DNA of 64,000 nt from Algoriphagus machipongonensis (GTDB lineage: Bacteria > Bacteroidota > Bacteroidia > Cytophagales > Cyclobacteriaceae), in the NCBI RefSeq assembly GCF_000166275.1, contig NZ_CM001023.1, positions 4,253,501 to 4,317,500 of the forward strand, in the 5' to 3' direction. The position numbers and the translations under genes were made by a program. Below are positions 57,909 through 64,000 of the stretch, in pieces (within the stretch, counting starts at the first letter, position 1; each line of letters begins with the position of its first letter). The notes below the pieces were generated by a model. That model was not told where the DNA came from. It made no database searches and worked only from the letters and a program-made list of their open reading frames with translations.

Positions 57909-58889
57909 ATGCAGCAAGAGCCAATTTTATCAGAAAACAAAAACAGATTTGTCTTATTCCCAATCCAGCACGCAGACATTTGGGAATACTATAAGAAAGC
58001 TGAAGCAAGTTTTTGGACCGCCGAAGAAATTGATTTGGGTCAGGACATGGTGGACTGGAAAAGCCTAAATGATGGTGAGAGACATTTTATTTCTCATGTG
58101 TTAGCATTTTTTGCTGCAAGTGATGGTATCGTAAATGAAAACTTGGCCGAGCACTTTGTGGCGGAAGTTCAGTATACAGAAGCTAAATTCTTCTATGGTT
58201 TCCAGATTGCGATGGAGAACATCCACTCTGAAACCTATAGTCTTTTAATAGATACTTACATCAAAGATCCTTCAGAAAGAGACAAATTGTTCAATGCGAT
58301 TGAACATATAGACTGTGTCAAGAAGAAAGCGGATTGGGCACTAAGATGGATTGACAATGGAAACTTTCAGGAAAGACTAATCGCTTTTGCGGCGGTAGAA
58401 GGAATTTTCTTCTCAGGTTCTTTCTGTTCAATTTTCTGGTTGAAGAAAAGAGGCTTGATGCCAGGCTTAACCTTCTCCAATGAACTTATCTCAAGAGACG
58501 AAGGATTACACTGTGACTTTGCTTGTCACCTTTACACTAAGCATGTGGTCAACCCACTTCCTAAAGAAACTGTTAGAGAAATTATTATCGATGCAGTTAA
58601 AATAGAAAAAGAGTTTGTTACAGATGCACTACCCGTAAGATTGATCGGAATGAATTCCGATTTGATGTGCCAGTATATTGAATTTGTTGCAGACAGACTT
58701 CTTTTAGAATTGGACTGTGAGAAAGTATGGAACAGTACCAATCCATTTGATTTCATGGACATGATTTCGCTTCAAGGTAAAACCAACTTCTTCGAGAAGA
58801 GAGTTGGCGATTATCAAAAAGCTGGCGTTATGAAGTCCGCAGATTCTTCAGATTCGAAACCAAGATTCTCCATTGGCGAGGACTTTTAA
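57909..58889 (+). CDS. nrdB: Ribonucleotide reductase class Ia, beta subunit
   Basis: A 326-residue di-iron tyrosyl-radical subunit. Expected ligands by spacing are Asp72 ([11 protein letters not shown]), Glu103 and His106, and the radical Tyr110 ([17 protein letters not shown]). Long stretches ([58 protein letters not shown]) read almost like animal R2. The C-terminal SIGEDF is the tail that docks to NrdA. It supplies the radical for deoxynucleotide synthesis. nrdA follows after 45 bases. Confidence 0.97.
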   Translation: MQQEPILSENKNRFVLFPIQHADIWEYYKKAEASFWTAEEIDLGQDMVDWKSLNDGERHFISHVLAFFAASDGIVNENLAEHFVAEVQYTEAKFFYGFQIAMENIHSETYSLLIDTYIKDPSERDKLFNAIEHIDCVKKKADWALRWIDNGNFQERLIAFAAVEGIFFSGSFCSIFWLKKRGLMPGLTFSNELISRDEGLHCDFACHLYTKHVVNPLPKETVREIIIDAVKIEKEFVTDALPVRLIGMNSDLMCQYIEFVADRLLLELDCEKVWNSTNPFDFMDMISLQGKTNFFEKRVGDYQKAGVMKSADSSDSKPRFSIGEDF

Positions 58890-58934
58890 ATTATCTAATA
58901 ACCCCATCCCCACTACCTAAAATCTCCAAAGCAT

Positions 58935-61334
58935 ATGTTAGTAATTAAAAGAGACGGAAGAAGAGAGTCGGTACGATTTGACAAAATCACCGCCCGTATT
59001 GAAAACCTTTGTTATGAACTTGATCCTAAGTTCATCCAACCCATTGAAGTGGCTAAGAAAGTCATCGATGGTTTATACGATGGAGTAACTACCTCAGAAC
59101 TAGACAACCTTGCTGCAGAGGTTTGTGCATCCTTGACGGTAAAGCATCCTGACTATGCGATTTTAGCAGCTAGAATTGCTATTTCAAACTTACACAAAAC
59201 GACAAGTCAGTCTTTCTCAAATACAATGAAGAGACTGTATACCTACATCAACCCAAAGACAGGTGGTAATGCTTCACTGATCGATCCGGAGGTTTATGGT
59301 GTCGTTAAGAAAAATGCTGCCAAGCTAGATGCAATCATTGATTACAAAAGGGATTTTGGGTACGATTACTTCGGTTATAAAACTTTGGAGAGAAGTTATT
59401 TGATCCGTCTGGATGGCAAAGTAGTAGAAAGACCTCAGCATATGTTGATGCGAGTGGCGGTAGGAATTCATAAGGAGGATATTGATGCAGCGGTGGAAAC
59501 TTACCACTTGCTATCAGAAAAATGGTTTACACATGCCACTCCTACTCTCTTTAATGCGGGTACTCCTAAGCCTCAGCTTTCTTCTTGCTTCCTATTAACC
59601 ATGAAGGATGATAGTATTGATGGCATTTATGACACCTTGAAGCAATGTGCCAAAATCTCTCAATCTGCTGGAGGAATCGGTCTTTCTATCCACCATGTGA
59701 GAGCAAAAGGATCCTACATCAAAGGAACCAATGGTGTGTCAAACGGAATTGTGCCGATGCTAAGAAACTTTGATATGACAGCTCGTTATGTCGATCAAGG
59801 AGGCGGGAAAAGAAAAGGAAGTTTTGCTATCTACCTAGAGCCATGGCATGCGGATGTAAAAGATTTCTTAGACCTTAAAAGAAATCATGGTAAAGAGGAA
59901 ATGAGAGCCAGGGATTTATTCTATGCGCTGTGGATTTCTGATTTATTCATGAAAAGAGTGGAGCAAAATGAGACTTGGTCTCTATTCTGCCCAAATGAAG
60001 CTCCAGGGCTTTCTGACTGCTACGGAGAAGAGTTTGAAAGACTGTATGAGAAATACGAAAAAGAAGGTAGAGCAAGGGAAACTGTCAAAGCACAAGAACT
60101 TTGGTTTGAGATATTAGAATCTCAGATTGAGACAGGAACTCCTTACATGCTTTATAAAGATGCTGCCAATAAGAAATCTAACCAGCAAAATCTAGGGACT
60201 ATTAAGTCCTCTAACCTTTGTACAGAGATCATTGAGTACACAGCACCAGATGAGGTAGCGGTTTGTAACCTAGCCTCTTTAGCACTTCCTAAATTTGTAA
60301 GAACTGGACCTGATGGAAAGTTATTCTTTGATCATCAAAAGCTTTACGAAATCACTAAGGTGGCTACGCGTAACTTGAACAAAGTTATTGATGTAAACTA
60401 CTATCCAGTAGATGAAGCTAGAAGATCTAATTTTAGACACCGTCCTATTGGATTGGGTGTTCAGGGTCTTGCAGATGCTTTCATCATGTTAAGAATGCCT
60501 TTCGAGTCAGCTGAAGCAAAAGGATTGAATGAAGATATATTCGAAACAATCTATTATGCAGCAGTAGAAACTTCTATGGAGTTAGCTAAAGTAGAAGGTA
60601 CTTATGAAACCTATGAAGGTTCTCCAGCATCCAAAGGCATATTACAATTTGATATGTGGGGCGTAACTCCAAAGTCGGAAAGATGGAATTGGACTGAGCT
60701 TAAAGAAAAAGTAAAGAAAGTTGGTTTGAGAAACTCCTTGCTAGTAGCTCCAATGCCTACTGCATCCACTTCTCAGATTTTGGGTAACAATGAGTGCTTT
60801 GAACCTTACACGACCAATATTTATACAAGAAGAACACTTTCAGGTGAATTTATTGTAGTGAACAAACACCTTATGAAAGACTTGATTCGCTTAGGTCTTT
60901 GGGATGATAACATGAGAAACCGATTGATCTCTACTAATGGATCGGTTCAAAGTCTTCCAGGTGTTCCTCAAAACATTAAAGATCTTTACAAAACAGTTTG
61001 GGAAATCTCACAAAAGGTGATCATTGATCTTGCTGCAGATAGAGGTGCATACATTTGTCAATCACAAAGTATGAATGTCTTCCTTCAGGATCCGAACTTC
61101 GGTAAACTTACTTCTATGCACTTCTACGCTTGGAAAAAAGGCCTGAAGACGGGAATGTATTACTTGAGATCTCAAGCCGCTGCCAGCGCCATTAAATTCA
61201 CCTTAGACAAGAGTAATTTAGAGCCGAAGGTCGACAAGGCAATGCAGGAAGAGATCGATGCTAAGTCTTTAAAACAAGATGCTATTTCCTGCTCATTAGA
61301 TGATCCCGATGGATGTGAAATGTGTGGCAGTTAA
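58935..61334 (+). CDS. nrdA: Ribonucleotide reductase class Ia, alpha subunit
   Basis: A 799-residue catalytic subunit: N-terminal ATP-cone (about 1-90, [22 protein letters not shown]), then the ten-stranded barrel. Active-site cysteines lie in [19 protein letters not shown] and [11 protein letters not shown], and the redox pair is in the C-terminal CEMCGS. The sequence follows eukaryotic RRM1 closely throughout ([44 protein letters not shown]). It reduces ribonucleoside diphosphates. Followed by a terminator. Confidence 0.97.
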   Translation: MLVIKRDGRRESVRFDKITARIENLCYELDPKFIQPIEVAKKVIDGLYDGVTTSELDNLAAEVCASLTVKHPDYAILAARIAISNLHKTTSQSFSNTMKRLYTYINPKTGGNASLIDPEVYGVVKKNAAKLDAIIDYKRDFGYDYFGYKTLERSYLIRLDGKVVERPQHMLMRVAVGIHKEDIDAAVETYHLLSEKWFTHATPTLFNAGTPKPQLSSCFLLTMKDDSIDGIYDTLKQCAKISQSAGGIGLSIHHVRAKGSYIKGTNGVSNGIVPMLRNFDMTARYVDQGGGKRKGSFAIYLEPWHADVKDFLDLKRNHGKEEMRARDLFYALWISDLFMKRVEQNETWSLFCPNEAPGLSDCYGEEFERLYEKYEKEGRARETVKAQELWFEILESQIETGTPYMLYKDAANKKSNQQNLGTIKSSNLCTEIIEYTAPDEVAVCNLASLALPKFVRTGPDGKLFFDHQKLYEITKVATRNLNKVIDVNYYPVDEARRSNFRHRPIGLGVQGLADAFIMLRMPFESAEAKGLNEDIFETIYYAAVETSMELAKVEGTYETYEGSPASKGILQFDMWGVTPKSERWNWTELKEKVKKVGLRNSLLVAPMPTASTSQILGNNECFEPYTTNIYTRRTLSGEFIVVNKHLMKDLIRLGLWDDNMRNRLISTNGSVQSLPGVPQNIKDLYKTVWEISQKVIIDLAADRGAYICQSQSMNVFLQDPNFGKLTSMHFYAWKKGLKTGMYYLRSQAAASAIKFTLDKSNLEPKVDKAMQEEIDAKSLKQDAISCSLDDPDGCEMCGS

Positions 61335-61358
61335 AATATTTAGAGTTCGTTAAATAGT

Positions 61359-61392
61359 AAAAGGCGTTTGATTATATCAAACGCTTTTTTTT
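61359..61392 (+). terminator. Terminator of nrdBA
   Basis: The stem AGGCGTTTGAT/ATCAAACGCTT is followed by eight T. Confidence 0.92.
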
Positions 61393-61425
61393 ATCTTATA
61401 AAAATTAGCTAAACCAATAAAAAGA

Positions 61426-61866
61426 ATGGATTTAAAGCATATTAAAGAGAGACTATCCCAGTTAAAGGAAGACAGTAAGAAGAATTTCGGGATAATGACT
61501 CCTCAACATATGGTGGAGCATTTAACTATCACGATGAAGATTTCTAGTAATAGAATTCCTTATCCTGATTTCACCCCTTCCGAGAAACAGCTACAACAAA
61601 AGAAGGCTTTACTACATACTGACTTACAATTCCCTCAAGGTGTTATGGCGCCAGGGATAGGAGAACGTCTTATGCCATTCAAGCATAGCGATTTGGAGAC
61701 AGCGAAGGAAAAGCTTTTAAGCAGCATAGAAGAGTACGAAAACTTTTTTAAAGAAAACCCTTCGAACCATACCAACCATCCAAGATTTGGATTAATGACA
61801 TATCAAGAATGGGAGTTATTTCACCCAAAACATATTGAACACCATTTTGGCCAGTTCAATATTTGA
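61426..61866 (+). CDS. DUF1569/DinB-like small protein
   Basis: A 146-residue cytoplasmic protein. HMVEHLTITM near the N-terminus and FHPKHIEHHFGQF at the C-terminus put conserved histidines where DinB-fold proteins bind a metal. It resembles the DUF1569 group. Activity unknown. Convergent with the rRNA operon end. Confidence 0.72.
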   Translation: MDLKHIKERLSQLKEDSKKNFGIMTPQHMVEHLTITMKISSNRIPYPDFTPSEKQLQQKKALLHTDLQFPQGVMAPGIGERLMPFKHSDLETAKEKLLSSIEEYENFFKENPSNHTNHPRFGLMTYQEWELFHPKHIEHHFGQFNI

Positions 61867-61902
61867 GGTAGAAAAAAGCATTAAAAGAACTGAGGTATAG
61901 GC

Positions 61903-61930
61903 AAAAAAAAGCCAGCTGTTATAGCTGGCT
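61903..61930 (-). terminator. rRNA-type terminator, outermost copy
   Basis: AAGCCAGCTATAACAGCTGGCTT plus a run of eight T on the minus strand. The same hairpin recurs at 62115 and 62327, one repeat period apart each time. Confidence 0.88.
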
Positions 61931-61945
61931 TGAATAATGTGGCGG

Positions 61946-61965
61946 CCCCCGATAATTATCGCGGG
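61946..61965. repeat. Palindrome inside decayed 5S copy 1
   Basis: CCCCCGATAATTATCGCGGG interrupts the 5S terminal stem between GTGGCGG and GCGACTCTCCC. Its stem has the same bulged-base layout as the tRNA-Val palindromes. Confidence 0.85.
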
Positions 61966-62114
61966 CGACTCTCCCGGGTGTACCCCCTTTGCTTTCGGCA
62001 CTGAATCCATTCGATTTCATCCAAAAGTTTCTTCTTGGAACCCATCTCAATTTTACTCCTACGAAGCTACGGCAGAAACAACCATTGTCACTACATGCTA
62101 GGAAGAGGATTAAC

Positions 62115-62142
62115 AAAAAAAAGCCAGCTGATATAGCTGGCT
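62115..62142 (-). terminator. rRNA-type terminator, middle copy
   Basis: Same hairpin as at 61903 with one change in the loop. Confidence 0.88.
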
Positions 62143-62157
62143 TGAATAATGTGGCGG

Positions 62158-62177
62158 CCCCCGATAATTATCGCGGG
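62158..62177. repeat. Palindrome inside decayed 5S copy 2
   Basis: Identical to the palindrome at 61946, one 212-base period away. Confidence 0.85.
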
Positions 62178-62326
62178 CTACTCTCCCGGTTGTAACCCCT
62201 TTGCTTTCGGCACTGAATCCATTCGATTTCATCCAAAAGTTTCTTCTTGGACCCCATCTCAATTTTACACCTACGAAGCTATGGCAGAAACAGCCATGGT
62301 CACTACATGCTAGGAAGGAGATTAAC

Positions 62327-62354
62327 AAAAAAAAGCCAGCTGTTATAGCTGGCT
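62327..62354 (-). terminator. Terminator of the rRNA operon
   Basis: AAGCCAGCTATAACAGCTGGCTT with a T run, directly after the intact 5S gene on the minus strand. Confidence 0.92.
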
Positions 62355-62363
62355 TAAATAATG

Positions 62364-62471
62364 TGGCGGCGACCTACTCTCCCGGGTGTAACCCCAGTAC
62401 CATCGGCGCGGCAGGGCTTAACTTCTCTGTTCGGGATGGGAAGAGGTGGGACCCCTGCGCTAGGCCGCCTA
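62364..62471 (-). rRNA. rrf: 5S ribosomal RNA
   Basis: About 108 bases. The terminal stem pairs GGCGGC with GCCGCC. It contains the conserved CCCATCCCGAACAGAGAAGTTAAG and the loop-E side GATGGTACTGGGG. The 5' and 3' ends are good to a few bases. Confidence 0.93.
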
Positions 62472-62614
62472 AATTGTAAGTATACAGTCGGCAGTGATCA
62501 GTGATCAGCCTGTCCGGCTCTGTATCTAATATCTTAAGTTCTTTCTTGGTACTTTGTACTCGATACATTGTACTCAAGAAAATAACATGTCTTGGCAGAA
62601 ACTGTAACAAACAG
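62472..62614 (-). other. 23S-5S spacer
   Basis: A spacer of about 140 bases with no tRNA. It contains the direct repeat AGTGATCAGTGATCAG (about 62494-62509) and a GTACT-rich stretch (about 62549-62576). Confidence 0.7.

Positions 62615-64000
<1,386 letters not shown>

Larger units (their letters stand above)
61911..62334 (-). repeat. Two tandem 212-base units carrying a decayed 5S 3' end
   Basis: Units at 61911-62122 and 62123-62334 have an exact period of 212 bases and are very similar. Read on the minus strand each has about 130 bases of unrecognised DNA, then part of the 5S 3' region (GGGGTTACA to GAGAGTAG or GAGAGTCG), a palindrome, the 5S end GCCGCCACATTATT, and the terminator hairpin. 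The real 5S gene and its own terminator follow in the same register. Short ORFs repeated in both units look accidental. Confidence 0.93.

Noticed and set aside
61919..62328. A pair of similar ORFs on the minus strand (about 65 and 72 codons)
   Set aside because: They are similar because they sit in the two 212-base repeat units and run through the broken 5S end and terminator. No protein family is recognised. A basic stretch with SKKKLLDEI in another frame loosely resembles the GIY-YIG end but is too short to call.

Overview
The window looks like a chromosome segment of a marine-type Bacteroidota bacterium of the order Cytophagales, most like Algoriphagus or another Cyclobacteriaceae. This is inferred from protein style: a PafA phosphatase, DUF4421, BatE-like and SYLF proteins, a monomeric isocitrate dehydrogenase, and an RNR of the type shared with eukaryotes. 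It also fits the AT-rich spacers, the TAnnTTTG promoter motif upstream of rplU, and the lack of obvious Shine-Dalgarno sites. Nearly all protein genes look intact. I saw no prophage, transposase or CRISPR array.

Layout: 0.2-8 kb holds a CHRD lipoprotein, pruA, a HAD phosphatase with an ArsR regulator, pafA and hmgA. 8-19 kb starts with a GH16 enzyme and an orphan membrane protein. It then holds a divergent cluster (9.8-18.9 kb) of a GMC dehydrogenase, its Tat-exported small subunit, a cytochrome c, a Gfo/Idh/MocA reductase, three TIM-barrel isomerase-like proteins, an MFS permease and a DUF1080 protein. The set matches a pathway that oxidises sugars at C3 and then cleaves the 3-keto glycosides. 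19.8-21.2 kb is a tRNA cluster (Lys, Pro, Arg, Lys) followed by tandem repeats carrying damaged tRNA-Lys copies. 21.3-37.5 kb is housekeeping: two M1 peptidases, gapA, icd, an operon of hemerythrin, ruvX, def and a nitrilase-family gene, ctpA, and a TonB receptor. 37.6-38.5 kb holds two tRNA-Val genes, tRNA-Val fragments and a GIY-YIG nuclease gene. 38.6-61.9 kb holds an ALDH7 dehydrogenase, DUF4421, three glycan-type genes, an aminotransferase, the lipB to rhomboid run, a large BNR-repeat protein, rpmA/rplU and nrdBA. 61.9-64 kb is the 3' end of an rRNA operon on the minus strand: 23S (cut by the window end), then 5S, then two decayed 5S-tail repeats.

The most unusual signal links three places. 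At tRNA-Lys (about 20-21 kb), tRNA-Val (about 37.7-38.4 kb) and 5S rRNA (about 61.9-62.2 kb), partial copies of the adjacent stable RNA gene are duplicated. Each partial copy carries a small palindrome with core CGATA-TATCG, usually with one bulged base in the left arm. The duplicated 3' tails are followed by the gene's terminator or a similar one. At tRNA-Val the duplicated tail encloses an intact GIY-YIG nuclease gene. At tRNA-Lys the repeat has a short reading frame resembling the end of that nuclease. This may be a family of small nuclease-driven elements that target RNA genes, in different stages of decay. Separately, the 23S rRNA gene carries a run of eight A (eight U in the RNA) in place of a nearly universal seven-base sequence near the ribosome's functional core.
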